Shown piece by piece: positions 6,526-14,608 of a stretch of DNA of 43,851 nt. The stretch's first letter is position 1. Each line of letters begins with the position of its first letter. The stretch covers positions 1 to 43,851 of the IMG/VR virus record IMGVR_UViG_3300044987_001359; one strand, 5' to 3'. The translations under genes and the position numbers were made by a program. A model generated the notes under the pieces. The model ran no database searches. It was not told the origin of the DNA and worked only from the letters and a program-made list of their open reading frames with translations. The DNA is from a virus.

Positions 6526-6554
6526 ATTATATGTGCAAATGGTTCAGAAGTCAA
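6526..6554 (-). promoter_or_regulatory. Sigma-70 promoter, predicted leaderless
   Basis: Minus strand: -35 TTGACT (6549-6554), 17-bp spacer, -10 TATAAT (6526-6531). Only six bases (AAGTGT) separate the -10 from the ATG at 6519, so the predicted start of transcription falls on the start codon. Confidence 0.9.
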
Positions 6555-6565
6555 GCAAAAGTTTT

Positions 6566-6582
6566 GTTAGCAAATTGCTAAC
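6566..6582. other. Short palindrome at operon boundary
   Basis: Perfect 8-bp inverted repeat GTTAGCAA-A-TTGCTAAC spanning the stop codon of the 6578-6772 gene and lying 12 bp upstream of the -35 at 6549-6554. A six-bp stem with a five-base loop could form. On the minus strand it is followed by AAAAC, not a U-run, so termination is uncertain; an operator is the other possibility. Confidence 0.45.
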
Positions 6583-6772
6583 TTTTTGGCTCGCATTTGT
6601 GCAGTTTGGCCTCAGTTTCCTTCAACCAAATACCTTCGCAAAGCGTACATCTAAATGCTACACCGTCTGTATCAAATGGATATTTTGGCTGGCCACCTAA
6701 GTATTTTTCATATGAAGGCCTAACCCCGTTGGCACTAATTGTTCTAATCTTTTCTAGGTATGTCTTTTCCAT
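6578..6772 (-). CDS. Small zinc-finger-like protein
   Basis: A 64-residue protein with a probable C2HC-type site: CTLC (residues 42-45) and H58-x-C60 near the end, around GIWLKETEAKLHKCEPKS. The first 40 residues are basic and carry GGQPKYPFDTDGVAFR. It overlaps the upstream gene by 29 bases and ends the envelope/lysis operon. Nucleic-acid binding is plausible but not shown. Confidence 0.7.
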   Translation of the reverse strand: MEKTYLEKIRTISANGVRPSYEKYLGGQPKYPFDTDGVAFRCTLCEGIWLKETEAKLHKCEPKS

Positions 6773-6977
6773 TTATAAAATCCCATGCTCTGCATTCTGC
6801 TTCTGCATATGAAGCGGCAAGTATATTAAATTGAGCTATACCATCTTTATTTATTTTTACATCAAATGGGACCGGTCCTCGGAATACTAATGAGTGAGCC
6901 AACGGTATGACTACTTTATAATATTTCAAAGACTTCCATCGCTCCATTAAATTATCAAACTTTTCGTCTTCGGTCAT
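6744..6977 (-). CDS. Hypothetical protein
   Basis: A 77-residue soluble protein (MTEDEKFDNLMERWKSL...). The central part is beta-like (KYYKVVIPLAHSLVFRGPV) and the C-terminal part contains 'AASYAEAECRAWDFING', which resembles the end of small phage domains that bind via an alpha/beta sheet. No family recognised. Separated by 26 bases from the SleB hydrolase upstream. Confidence 0.7.
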   Translation of the reverse strand: MTEDEKFDNLMERWKSLKYYKVVIPLAHSLVFRGPVPFDVKINKDGIAQFNILAASYAEAECRAWDFINGKDIPRKD

Positions 6978-7003
6978 ATTTTAATTTAAGTTCTCAATTG
7001 GCA

Positions 7004-7573
7004 TTATCCTCGATCTCCGTAAAAGGTATGCCTGCCTATTTTAGCAAGTCTTCGCTTTTTCCATACCGGGCTTACTTCCTCATTGTGAAAATACAGTGCA
7101 GTCTTTAATTTCTTATTGCCATGTTTTTCAAAAATAATCATATTGGCAGCACGAGTACTTTCATCCCATTTTGCTTTATTTATTTTCTTATCTCTATAAT
7201 TTTCGCAGTACCAACTGAATTGACAAATTGTTTTTTCATTTACTGCTGTTTTCTGTTGTACAACTTCACATATAGAATGTGGGAACTTGCCGGAATTTAC
7301 TCGGTTTAATGTAACCTGAGCAACAGCAATTTTACCTTCTAATGATTCACCTGCTGCTTCGAAATAAATGTTTCGTGTTAAGCATGCGTGTTGTTTTTTT
7401 AATTCTTTTGCCTTTGCATATTCTTTCTTTATGTATTGTGCGTCAACTGTCTTTGCGTTGACGACATAAAGATTTGTATATGTACAAAGTAAAAGCCCTA
7501 GGGCGAAAGCTTTAAAGAACTTCGTTGTTAAGCTAATCGTTTTTTTGATTTTGCTCTTCGAACTTATTTCCAT
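7004..7573 (-). CDS. SleB-family cell-wall hydrolase (endolysin candidate)
   Basis: A 189-residue protein. Residues 18-39 are hydrophobic after a Lys-rich start and form a signal or signal-anchor segment; the catalytic domain covers about 60-189. It carries the Hydrolase_2/SleB signature: CLTRNIYFEAAGE (64-76, candidate catalytic Glu72), GKIAVAQVTLNRV (80-92), a QFSWYC block (118-123) and the terminal YFHN/TFYG strand motifs. The family cleaves the glycan backbone of peptidoglycan. AGGAG lies six bases before the ATG. It shares an operon with an LPP20-like lipoprotein and a DUF4384-like exported protein. The N-terminal anchor suggests a secreted or SAR-type lysin; no holin is obvious beside it. 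Confidence 0.92.
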   Translation of the reverse strand: MEISSKSKIKKTISLTTKFFKAFALGLLLCTYTNLYVVNAKTVDAQYIKKEYAKAKELKKQHACLTRNIYFEAAGESLEGKIAVAQVTLNRVNSGKFPHSICEVVQQKTAVNEKTICQFSWYCENYRDKKINKAKWDESTRAANMIIFEKHGNKKLKTALYFHNEEVSPVWKKRRLAKIGRHTFYGDRG

Positions 7574-7601
7574 TTACTTCTCCTGGTTGTGAATAAGTTT
7601 A

Positions 7602-8195
7602 TTACTGTTTTGCGTTGCGGCGTGCTGTCTCTACTTTCTTTTCTAATTCGTTAAATGATTTGCTTGCTCGCAACTTGGATTCCATTACAGAATTACTTTT
7701 AATCTTTTCAATCAACACCCGATTCATTTCTCCTAATGGGTATTTGATTAAAATATACGCAACATAATGCGTGTCCTCAATAATTATTTTGCAATCTTCT
7801 TGCTGCACTCCGTGTAGTTTAGCTAATAGAACATCCTGAGATGTCGTAACCGAATTCATATTAGAGATAGTAGGATCTTGCCCTGCTTCATCCATGAACA
7901 ATTTAATATTAGCATTAATCTCTCCTTCGATTGATAATGCCAATTGAGCACGAGCAAGGGCAGTTGCTTTAATTACTGCCATTTGCATATCATGCGACTT
8001 TGCGGTTGCTTTCTCATATAGTGCATAATTATCTACAGGTGGCTTAAGAAACCAAGCAGGCGCAGCATCTAGCGTCTTAGTCATTTCCTTTTTTGTTTCT
8101 TCTTTTTGCGCTTTGAATGCTTCGTATGTACCCGGCTTAGGTGTTCCGCAACCAAATAACGCAATGCTACCTGCAATAATGATTAATTTTTTCAT
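7602..8195 (-). CDS. LPP20-like lipoprotein
   Basis: A 197-residue lipoprotein: residues 1-15 are a signal peptide and IALFGC gives a lipobox with Cys16. After a charged linker, APAWFLKPP (45-53) followed by AVIKATALARAQLALSIEGEI resembles the start of the LPP20/FlgP domain, and residues ~115-180 continue as alternating strands (DTHYVAYILIKYP). Known LPP20-domain proteins are outer-membrane-associated lipoproteins, some part of flagellar or surface complexes. It lies between the DUF4384-like gene and the SleB hydrolase in one operon. Such a lipoprotein is unusual in a phage; host acquisition is likely. The domain call is from pattern memory. Confidence 0.8.
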   Translation of the reverse strand: MKKLIIIAGSIALFGCGTPKPGTYEAFKAQKEETKKEMTKTLDAAPAWFLKPPVDNYALYEKATAKSHDMQMAVIKATALARAQLALSIEGEINANIKLFMDEAGQDPTISNMNSVTTSQDVLLAKLHGVQQEDCKIIIEDTHYVAYILIKYPLGEMNRVLIEKIKSNSVMESKLRASKSFNELEKKVETARRNAKQ

Positions 8196-8206
8196 GAATG
8201 TATCTC

Positions 8207-8986
8207 TCAGTTTGGTGCCATTATAAAATAGGGTATGCGAACTACTCGACGTTCATTACGAGGTATTTCAAGTAGTCTTTCATTAAACTCTGTAAAAGTA
8301 AACTTCTCTCTAAAAGTTATTTCTTTTTTTGTTGCAACAGCAATTACCATCTCACCCGCTAAATTACCGCTAATCTTTGGAAACTCTGCATTAATCTTAT
8401 AACTATTTTTTGTAGGTATATTAGTAACCTTTGTAATCTTTTTACTTGAATCATATCGATTCGGATATATTAGTTGTATATCTTCGGTATGAGGAGAATA
8501 TACAAATAAATTCAAGTACATATCCGAGGTTGGCTTAACAATGTAAGTAATTGTCTCACCATCTCGCAAACGAGTTTGAACCATTTTTATTTCTGGATCA
8601 AATGATACATCTGCAAAACCTTTTTCTTTCTGTATCTTTACCTTTGCTGATACAGTACATACCTTTTTACCGGGCAATGTGGTTACTTCTTGATGCACTC
8701 GTTTTAATCCGGTAACCGTACCTTCAGTATACATAATTGCTGATGATAACATTCTGCAAACATCTGCTCTGTTATCATCGCATGTCTGAAACTGAGAAAC
8801 TGAAATTGATTCTCCCTTAGTGCGTCTAAGTACATCTAATACTGCTAAGTCTTCCGCTGCTTTACATGCAACCTTTTCTGAAGTTTCTACACCAAAATAA
8901 TACTCACCGCGGGAATCGTACCATTCCGCTATTGCCAAACTAGGAAGGAAAAGACACCCTACCATTAATATTTTGGACAAATTCAT
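8207..8986 (-). CDS. Exported DUF4384-like protein
   Basis: A 259-residue protein with a clear signal peptide (residues 1-20, cleavage near SLAIA-EW). Residues 25-130 include an Ala-rich helix (KVACKAAEDLAVLDVLRR) and paired Cys (CDDNRADVC), reminiscent of FlgT/LPP20-associated N-terminal domains. Residues ~135-250 resemble DUF4384: ETITYIVKPTSDMYLNLFVYS followed by IQLIYPNRYD, then strands ending RVVRIPYFIMAPN. DUF4384 often pairs with surface lipoproteins. It is first in the operon under the promoter at 9056-9084, followed by the LPP20-like lipoprotein. Periplasmic or outer-membrane location is expected; the precise job is unknown. Confidence 0.78.
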   Translation of the reverse strand: MNLSKILMVGCLFLPSLAIAEWYDSRGEYYFGVETSEKVACKAAEDLAVLDVLRRTKGESISVSQFQTCDDNRADVCRMLSSAIMYTEGTVTGLKRVHQEVTTLPGKKVCTVSAKVKIQKEKGFADVSFDPEIKMVQTRLRDGETITYIVKPTSDMYLNLFVYSPHTEDIQLIYPNRYDSSKKITKVTNIPTKNSYKINAEFPKISGNLAGEMVIAVATKKEITFREKFTFTEFNERLLEIPRNERRVVRIPYFIMAPN

Positions 8987-9055
8987 TGTTTACCTTTTAA
9001 GAAATCTATGCTATTAACATAGAGGATAAGGTTACCTTTTTTAGGTCACATGGTA

Positions 9056-9084
9056 ATTATATAATCTTTTGGCGCGGAAGTCAA
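9056..9084 (-). promoter_or_regulatory. Sigma-70 promoter of the envelope/lysis operon
   Basis: Minus strand: -35 TTGACT (9079-9084), 17-bp spacer, -10 TATAAT (9056-9061). A leader of about 60 bases with a weak CTATG/CATAG hairpin precedes the ATG at 8986. The -35 abuts the hairpin at 9084-9104. Confidence 0.9.
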
Positions 9085-9104
9085 GACCCAGCGGTGCTGG
9101 GTCT
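9084..9104 (-). terminator. Hairpin at the end of the adhesin operon
   Basis: A 9-bp perfect stem AGACCCAGC / GCTGGGTCT with a 3-base loop, 14 bases after the stop of the 9119-9493 gene. It is GC-rich in an AT-rich genome. The following bases are TTGACTTCC, so the U-tract is poor and the arm runs into the next promoter's -35 element. Confidence 0.65.
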
Positions 9105-9118
9105 ATCCGAAACTAATA

Positions 9119-9493
9119 TTAGACAGAAACGGTGACTTCTTTCCAATTTGTAATGGTTTCATCCCATTCATACATCTTTGGAGGTTCGCCCGTACCGTGA
9201 TCTTCAGGCAAAGCTACCGGTGCGGCCCAATAACAAGTATTTTCATCCAATACCCAACTTGGATACGGTTGCGTTGAATAAAATGCATCTCTAACCGAAT
9301 CATATACCATACCAATTCCGGCATAGTTTTTACGCATTGGCGTTCCCCCGTTACGATGGACTCCACCTGCCGTATTATAACTGGTTTGAACCCAACTAGA
9401 AGGATCTCCTACCGCACCAGTATTAATAAAATCTTGTTCCGCAACGATTACTTGTGTTACAATTCCGTTTTCTACTTTAGCAAAATGACTCAT
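9119..9493 (-). CDS. Conserved marine phage virion-associated protein
   Basis: A 124-residue protein of a family widespread in marine T4-like phages: start SHFAKVENGIVTQVIVAEQ, then SSWVQTSYNTAGGVH, RKNYAGIGMVYD, DAFYSTQPYPSW and KMYEWDETITNW. It is Trp/Tyr-rich and beta-like. Family members occur next to tail-fibre genes, as here (last gene of the 15276-9119 cluster), so a fibre-associated role is likely but unproven. AAGGAG precedes the ATG. Confidence 0.88.
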   Translation of the reverse strand: MSHFAKVENGIVTQVIVAEQDFINTGAVGDPSSWVQTSYNTAGGVHRNGGTPMRKNYAGIGMVYDSVRDAFYSTQPYPSWVLDENTCYWAAPVALPEDHGTGEPPKMYEWDETITNWKEVTVSV

Positions 9494-9507
9494 TTATTTC
9501 TCCTTAA

Positions 9508-10521
9508 TTAAACTACGTATCTTACAATTACAATCCCTGAACCACCCGCACCTGCAGGAGATCTATCTAAAATTGAACTAGCAGCTCGAGATGAAGCTCC
9601 GCCACCGCCGCCCCCAGTATTAACATTGCCGGCATTTGCAATGATAAAAGCATTACCTCCGGCGTTTCCGCCTCCACCGAACCCACCTTTACCTACATAC
9701 AAAAACGATGTTGCGCTCCAATTGTGACTGCCGCCACCGCCACCGCCACCATAGCCTGACCAAGTGCCGGATATTGTACTCGCTATACCAGGACCACCGT
9801 TGAAAGTTCCTCCGAAATGGGCGGGGTAATTTGCTCCGCTTTCTCCGGCGCCGCCAGCGCCGCCACCGCCACCCGAACCAACTTGGGTAGTTCCTATAGT
9901 ACCACGAAAACCACCTCGATATCCTTGATTAGATACGAATGGTAACATGGCTGCATTTCCTCCTAGAGCGCCGTCACTTGATATGATTACCGAGCTTATT
10001 CTTCCGCCATATGCGATAAGATTGAGGACACCGCCCGCAAATATAGTATTGCCGCCGTCTCTACCAAGTTGCGGCGCGCTAACATAGTTATTTGCGGTTC
10101 CTGGGCCGCCGGCACCAATAGTAATAGTATAAGTGTTTGCCCCGTCTAAATAGATTGGACCCCCGCCTGCTCGAGATTGTTCATACGCACCATATAATAA
10201 AACACCGCCGCCCCCGCCTCCACCGCTACTACCGTAATTTAATGCATTTATCCATCCTCTGGCACTACCACCGGCACCGACAACTAGAAGATCTACATTT
10301 CCCCCAGTTGTAACTACTAAATTTGCGCTGGTTGCGAATGTGTGAACTCTATAATTTGTCCCGTTTATGCTTAAATTTGATTGTGTGCCTCCACTGGCAA
10401 CAACTGTGCCTAAGCTAGTTGCAGCTGCAACTGCGGTACTTATTCCTTTAGCGCTTTCAAGACTTGCCTGTGTCAATCTTGCATTTAGCGAACTTCTAGC
10501 TGAGGTTTTTCTTATACCCAT
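9508..10521 (-). CDS. Glycine-rich tail adhesin
   Basis: A 337-residue protein. The start is ATG 10521 (MGIRKTSARSSLNARL) because AAAGGA lies six bases upstream, while upstream in-frame starts lack a site. After a helical ~40-residue base comes a 'YRVHTFATSANLVVTTGGNVDLLVVGAGGS' type block (quoted to family, residues ~60-90), then ~220 residues of poly-Gly runs with scattered aromatics, ending AGGSGIVIVRYVV. This is the glycine-rich domain of phage adhesins, in which poly-Gly II helices pack and loops bind the receptor. It lies downstream of the LamG giant and a 62-aa gene. Confidence 0.88.
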   Translation of the reverse strand: MGIRKTSARSSLNARLTQASLESAKGISTAVAAATSLGTVVASGGTQSNLSINGTNYRVHTFATSANLVVTTGGNVDLLVVGAGGSARGWINALNYGSSGGGGGGGVLLYGAYEQSRAGGGPIYLDGANTYTITIGAGGPGTANNYVSAPQLGRDGGNTIFAGGVLNLIAYGGRISSVIISSDGALGGNAAMLPFVSNQGYRGGFRGTIGTTQVGSGGGGGAGGAGESGANYPAHFGGTFNGGPGIASTISGTWSGYGGGGGGGSHNWSATSFLYVGKGGFGGGGNAGGNAFIIANAGNVNTGGGGGGASSRAASSILDRSPAGAGGSGIVIVRYVV

Positions 10522-10522
10522 A

Positions 10523-10711
10523 TTATCCTTTAAATCCGACCATTGCAATTTGCTCATACCAGGCAATTGCAATATTATTGTTTACATAGATCAACGTAGG
10601 ATCTGCATCATCTAAGATAGTATCAAAAATTAAATCCGTTTCAAATGTGGTCTTATCCATGTCAGAATTAGCCGGATTGCTTAAAACGTAATCTGCGATT
10701 GTTGTCTGCAT
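10523..10711 (-). CDS. Small acidic protein in adhesin cluster
   Basis: A 62-residue protein (MQTTIADYVLSNPANSDMDK..., ends QIAMVGFKG). Asp/Thr-rich and probably beta-like; its last codons provide the AAAGGA ribosome site of the following glycine-rich gene. It starts two bases after the LamG giant. A fibre accessory is plausible; no family recognised. Confidence 0.7.
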   Translation of the reverse strand: MQTTIADYVLSNPANSDMDKTTFETDLIFDTILDDADPTLIYVNNNIAIAWYEQIAMVGFKG

Positions 10712-10713
10712 AT

Positions 10714-13700
10714 TTATTTTAATAAAAATGTTGTGGGTGGGGTAAAGGTAGTTGTATATCTTGCCACGCCTTTTGTTATTCTAAAGTCATCCATGTATCC
10801 AGTAAATGGATAACTATCACTGTCGGAATCTTTACCAATAAAAAGTCTATACGAGGCAGCATACGGCAGTATTGTTGAGTATGTGGTTCCAGCCACTCCA
10901 TCAATAAACAGTCTTGTTGATGATCCACTTCTTGATAGTGCAATGTGATACCAGGTATTGATTGTTGGTAACCAAGCTGTGTTTATAGCTCCACCCACAG
11001 CAGCATCATAATAGCATAGTGCGTCGCCAGACAGGCGCCAACTTATACCACCCCGTAAACTGTCATTGTCAGGAACCCACCATACCAGATCCTGCCTGTT
11101 TGCTATAGAAGTAAAGTTTACCCAAAACTCAACGGTAAAATTCCCAGACTCAAATGCAAGCGCAGGGTTTGTTCGCACAAACAAGGCGTCGTTGTTACCA
11201 CCAAAAAATATACTGCTGCTACCATACTTTTTTACTTGAGTACGAATTTCCGGTTGTCTGCGGCCTGGCTCTGCAGTGGTATATCCTCGCGTTTCAATAA
11301 CATTCCTACCTGTTCTATCAAATATACCTGCGTTTGTTCCTTGTATTAGTAAAGATGTTCCTGAAATAGCAGTTAGTGGTGTAGAGGGTGGAGTAAAGTT
11401 GGCAGTATATACTGCAGTGCCTTTAACTAGACGTACCCCCGACATATATCCAGAATAGGTGTACGTCGCATTCGATCTGGTGCTTTCTCCCCCGAACGTT
11501 GTGGTTGTATTATCAGAGAAATTACTAGCACTAGCAGTGCCGGCATTACCTACACCATTTACGTAAATCTTAAAAGTTCCACTGCTGCGGACCCACGCTA
11601 TGTGGTTCCAAGTGTTTAACGGAGGAGCGGTTGCTGTACCCATAAACCCAGCCGGCCCGTATGCAGTTATGGTGGACCCGTTACTAGCAATAAACAAAAT
11701 ACCATTTACCGTATGTACACCAATTTCAAGAACTCCTGGGTATGTATTCGTGGCTGTCTGATAAAACCAACCTTCAAAGGTAAAGTCCCCGGTGCCCAGT
11801 AGCACATCGGCATTATTTGCTGGACCAGTAAGATAGTCCCCAGTACCATCAAAGTACATACTACCACCATGAGTCGCAGCACTGTATGCGGCAGCGGGTG
11901 CGAATGGAGAGAAGGCTACTATTTTACTATCCCCAGCCACGGTTATTGCTCGATTGTTTGGTCCGGAGTCTTTAAATCTGTTACTTGCTAATCCCAAAAA
12001 GATGGTATCTGCATCGCTGGTAAAATTTGCAGTCGGCAATGCAAAGTTCGCAACTGTTGTACTTGTTCCGCTATATCTAGCAACACTTGAAAATCTAAAA
12101 TTACTCATATAATGCGGTACATTTACTGGACCACCATCATTTGCCGCTCCAATACCAAAAGTTTGTGAAGCAGTATAATCTGTACTGTTTGCCGCCGATC
12201 CAAGCTTTATACCATTCAAATAGAAGGTTATTGTGCCAGAACTTCTAACCACTGCCCAATGATTCCATTGGTTAAGAGGAGATACACCATTTGGATAAAC
12301 TGCAGAATCATTGGGGGGATTAAGGAAATAACCACCATTCTGCCCTAAAATTGTTTTAAGAGTGTCTAATGATATAATTGGACCCATGCTACTTGCAGAT
12401 GTGAAATGGCCACCGCTTGGTTGTGCAGTAAGATAACTCCAAAATTCCAGTGTAAAGTTAGTTGGCAATCCAAATCCACTGGTTGTTAAATAATCCCCGC
12501 TACCATCAAAATAAGCGCTATAGCCAGTTGGGCTAAACGGACTAAAAGTGCCCTGAGCAGAATTACCGTATCGAATAATAGGAAACCCGTTGGTGCTATC
12601 ATCTACAAAACCTGAGTTGGTAGTTCCTTGTTTGTATTGCAGTGCTAGGAATACTGTATTTGAAATTGCTGTTAAAGGAGCAGCGGGTGCGGTAAAATTG
12701 TCAGTGTAGACTGCAGTACCATTAACTATGCGGAAATCAGCAATATTACCTCTAAACAGGTTCTGATACCCGTTTGGCTGTCCCCCAATCTTGGCTTCAG
12801 CAGCGGTTAATGGAGTGGTGGCACTAGTAAATGCACCCGACGCAAGGGTTATTAATGTGCCGTTTAAATACATCTTGAATTCGCCTGCGCCAGTGCCGGT
12901 ACGCACCACCGCAACGTGATTCCAAGTACGAACAGAAAATGCACCAGTTGCAGTTTGGAACTGGAATCCGGTTGTGCCAGCCGCTAATCCTCTATCGTTG
13001 TATATTCCTATATTAAATCCGCTGTTACTGTAGATAAAATACTTGGTGTCTGTTAGACCAGGTGATGTCTCGTCGGCATAAAACCAGAATTCAACAGTAA
13101 ACACAGTTCCCAATTGTGGCATTTGGAAACTTAGAGTATCATATGCGCCAGGGCCGTCGGGAGCGTTACCAGCAAACCACGCACTACCAACTGCGGGGTA
13201 TGTTGTCTTGTTATAAGGACTACGTCCAGTTGGTATTACGGCAGCGTTTGTTCTAAAATCACTTCTGTTAGTTACTAAGAGATTGTTAGTACTGGCATCC
13301 GACAACCATGTGGGGGTCGTAGTTTCGCCATTCAACAATAAAACAGTATTTTTAAAATATAGGTCGCCAGCGACCGAAACAACCCAAGTAAATGTTCTAT
13401 TTGCAGTTCTATTTGTAGTTGCCGAGGTAGCCGTCACCACACTAATAGTGTTACCAGTCACAGTAGGTGTACCAAAAACATTTGAACCGATTAGACTTAG
13501 TCCGGTTGGTAATATATTTGCACTATATGATACGCTATATCCTGCTGCACTATTTGCAATAAATGAAACATTACTCATTGCGGCATCCGCAGCAAGTTCT
13601 ATAATAGCGTCTGCCGCTGGGCTACCCCAAATTACAATATCGGGATTAACCGTTATACTAAAAGGCCTGTCGGTATCTTGATTTTGCGCATCCGAAGCAC

Positions 13701-14235
13701 GAACGGTAAAATTATATGTGGTAGTGTTTGCCGTAGATGAACTTGTACCAGTAATATTACCTGTGCTACTTAAATTGGCACCTGGCGGCAAAGTTCCGCT
13801 GTACACACTATACGCAATAGGTGCATCGCCTGTCGCAACTATTGCACTATTAAAAGAAGTTGTTTCATATACGTTTGCTAAATTACCTGCAGCAGTTGTA
13901 TACGTGGGCAACCCACTATAACTAATTCCTGGTATCGCAATAGCAGAACTACCATCGGAATTAATAACATACAACGGATATGTTCCTGCGGTTTTTGCTG
14001 GAGGAATAAAGGTAATTTGAGTTGAACTTACTACGGATACAGAACCTGCACTGGTTCCATCAATAAAAACACTTGCACCGGCTGCAAACCCTTCTCCCGT
14101 TAAGGTGACACTAACATTTCCTGCAGTATCTGTTGCAGTTTCATCTCCACCATAACCAATTGAAGTAATTCTTGGAGGCGTAATAGAGGCTAATGTGGCT
14201 GTTTCAATATTTTGTACAGAAATCTTTGTGGTCAT
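10714..14235 (-). CDS. Giant LamG-repeat tail fibre/adhesin
   Basis: A 1173-residue beta-rich protein. Residues ~15-105 form an IPT/TIG domain (PRITSIGYGG..., GEGFAAGASVFIDG, TQITFIPPAKTAGTYPLYV). Residues ~110-205 are a putative Ig-like domain (YETTSFNSAIVATGDAPIAY, GTLPPGANLSSTGNITGT), and ~205-290 a related one. Four concanavalin-like LamG_3 modules follow, with repeating FTVEFWFY / WNHVAVVRTG / FKMYLNG / YMSNFRF-type strands and YSAYFDGSGDYL blades, at about 300-520, 535-740, 750-975 and 985-1173. LamG domains bind glycans or surface proteins. Context (second adhesin cluster) supports a receptor-binding fibre. The start overlaps nothing; it uses ATG 14235 with no good ribosome site. Confidence 0.88.
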   Translation of the reverse strand: MTTKISVQNIETATLASITPPRITSIGYGGDETATDTAGNVSVTLTGEGFAAGASVFIDGTSAGSVSVVSSTQITFIPPAKTAGTYPLYVINSDGSSAIAIPGISYSGLPTYTTAAGNLANVYETTSFNSAIVATGDAPIAYSVYSGTLPPGANLSSTGNITGTSSSTANTTTYNFTVRASDAQNQDTDRPFSITVNPDIVIWGSPAADAIIELAADAAMSNVSFIANSAAGYSVSYSANILPTGLSLIGSNVFGTPTVTGNTISVVTATSATTNRTANRTFTWVVSVAGDLYFKNTVLLLNGETTTPTWLSDASTNNLLVTNRSDFRTNAAVIPTGRSPYNKTTYPAVGSAWFAGNAPDGPGAYDTLSFQMPQLGTVFTVEFWFYADETSPGLTDTKYFIYSNSGFNIGIYNDRGLAAGTTGFQFQTATGAFSVRTWNHVAVVRTGTGAGEFKMYLNGTLITLASGAFTSATTPLTAAEAKIGGQPNGYQNLFRGNIADFRIVNGTAVYTDNFTAPAAPLTAISNTVFLALQYKQGTTNSGFVDDSTNGFPIIRYGNSAQGTFSPFSPTGYSAYFDGSGDYLTTSGFGLPTNFTLEFWSYLTAQPSGGHFTSASSMGPIISLDTLKTILGQNGGYFLNPPNDSAVYPNGVSPLNQWNHWAVVRSSGTITFYLNGIKLGSAANSTDYTASQTFGIGAANDGGPVNVPHYMSNFRFSSVARYSGTSTTVANFALPTANFTSDADTIFLGLASNRFKDSGPNNRAITVAGDSKIVAFSPFAPAAAYSAATHGGSMYFDGTGDYLTGPANNADVLLGTGDFTFEGWFYQTATNTYPGVLEIGVHTVNGILFIASNGSTITAYGPAGFMGTATAPPLNTWNHIAWVRSSGTFKIYVNGVGNAGTASASNFSDNTTTTFGGESTRSNATYTYSGYMSGVRLVKGTAVYTANFTPPSTPLTAISGTSLLIQGTNAGIFDRTGRNVIETRGYTTAEPGRRQPEIRTQVKKYGSSSIFFGGNNDALFVRTNPALAFESGNFTVEFWVNFTSIANRQDLVWWVPDNDSLRGGISWRLSGDALCYYDAAVGGAINTAWLPTINTWYHIALSRSGSSTRLFIDGVAGTTYSTILPYAASYRLFIGKDSDSDSYPFTGYMDDFRITKGVARYTTTFTPPTTFLLK

Positions 14236-14263
14236 TTTACAACATTCTTTAAAAGTAAATTAT

Positions 14264-14584
14264 TTAACTATAACTAAACCCAGGGGCAACCGCAAAACTT
14301 CCGTTTGGATTTGTAATGAACAAGATATAAGTGCCTGCAGGATTTGCCGGTGCAGTAAAAGTAATTTGCGAAGAATTTATAAATGTAACTACACTTGCAA
14401 TTTTACTATTTGCAACAACACTTAGACCAGATTTAAACCCTTGCCCATTAACAGTGATTGTGTCGCCACCCGCAGTGTTCGCAGAAGTTTGTACTCCCGG
14501 ATACACCAATGAAGTAAATTCGGGTCCGACTATATCGTAATACGCGGTGTCATTTATGTTGTTACGAGATATTTTAGTAGTCAT
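14264..14584 (-). CDS. Single IPT/TIG-domain protein
   Basis: A 106-residue protein with a short helical base (MTTKISRNNINDTA) and one IPT/TIG domain (residues ~20-106; GGDTITVNGQGFKSGLSVV, SQITFTAPANPAGTYILFI). It resembles the N-terminus of the next gene (MTTKISVQNIETAT plus IPT), so the two are paralogous; the second gained Ig and LamG modules. Role: probably a short fibre or fibre tip component. No obvious ribosome site. Confidence 0.82.
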   Translation of the reverse strand: MTTKISRNNINDTAYYDIVGPEFTSLVYPGVQTSANTAGGDTITVNGQGFKSGLSVVANSKIASVVTFINSSQITFTAPANPAGTYILFITNPNGSFAVAPGFSYS

Positions 14585-14608
14585 TTAGAAAACAGTATTT
14601 TTGTAATT

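Noticed and set aside
6566-6582. Palindrome considered as a strong intrinsic terminator for the minus-strand operon
   Set aside because: The T-run lies on the wrong side for minus-strand transcription; only a short palindrome is certain, so it is listed as 'other'.
10711-10718. AATAAATA motif considered as a late promoter
   Set aside because: It overlaps the start codon of the 62-aa gene (10711) and lies only a few bases from it, so it cannot act for that gene; more than 190 bases from the next start.
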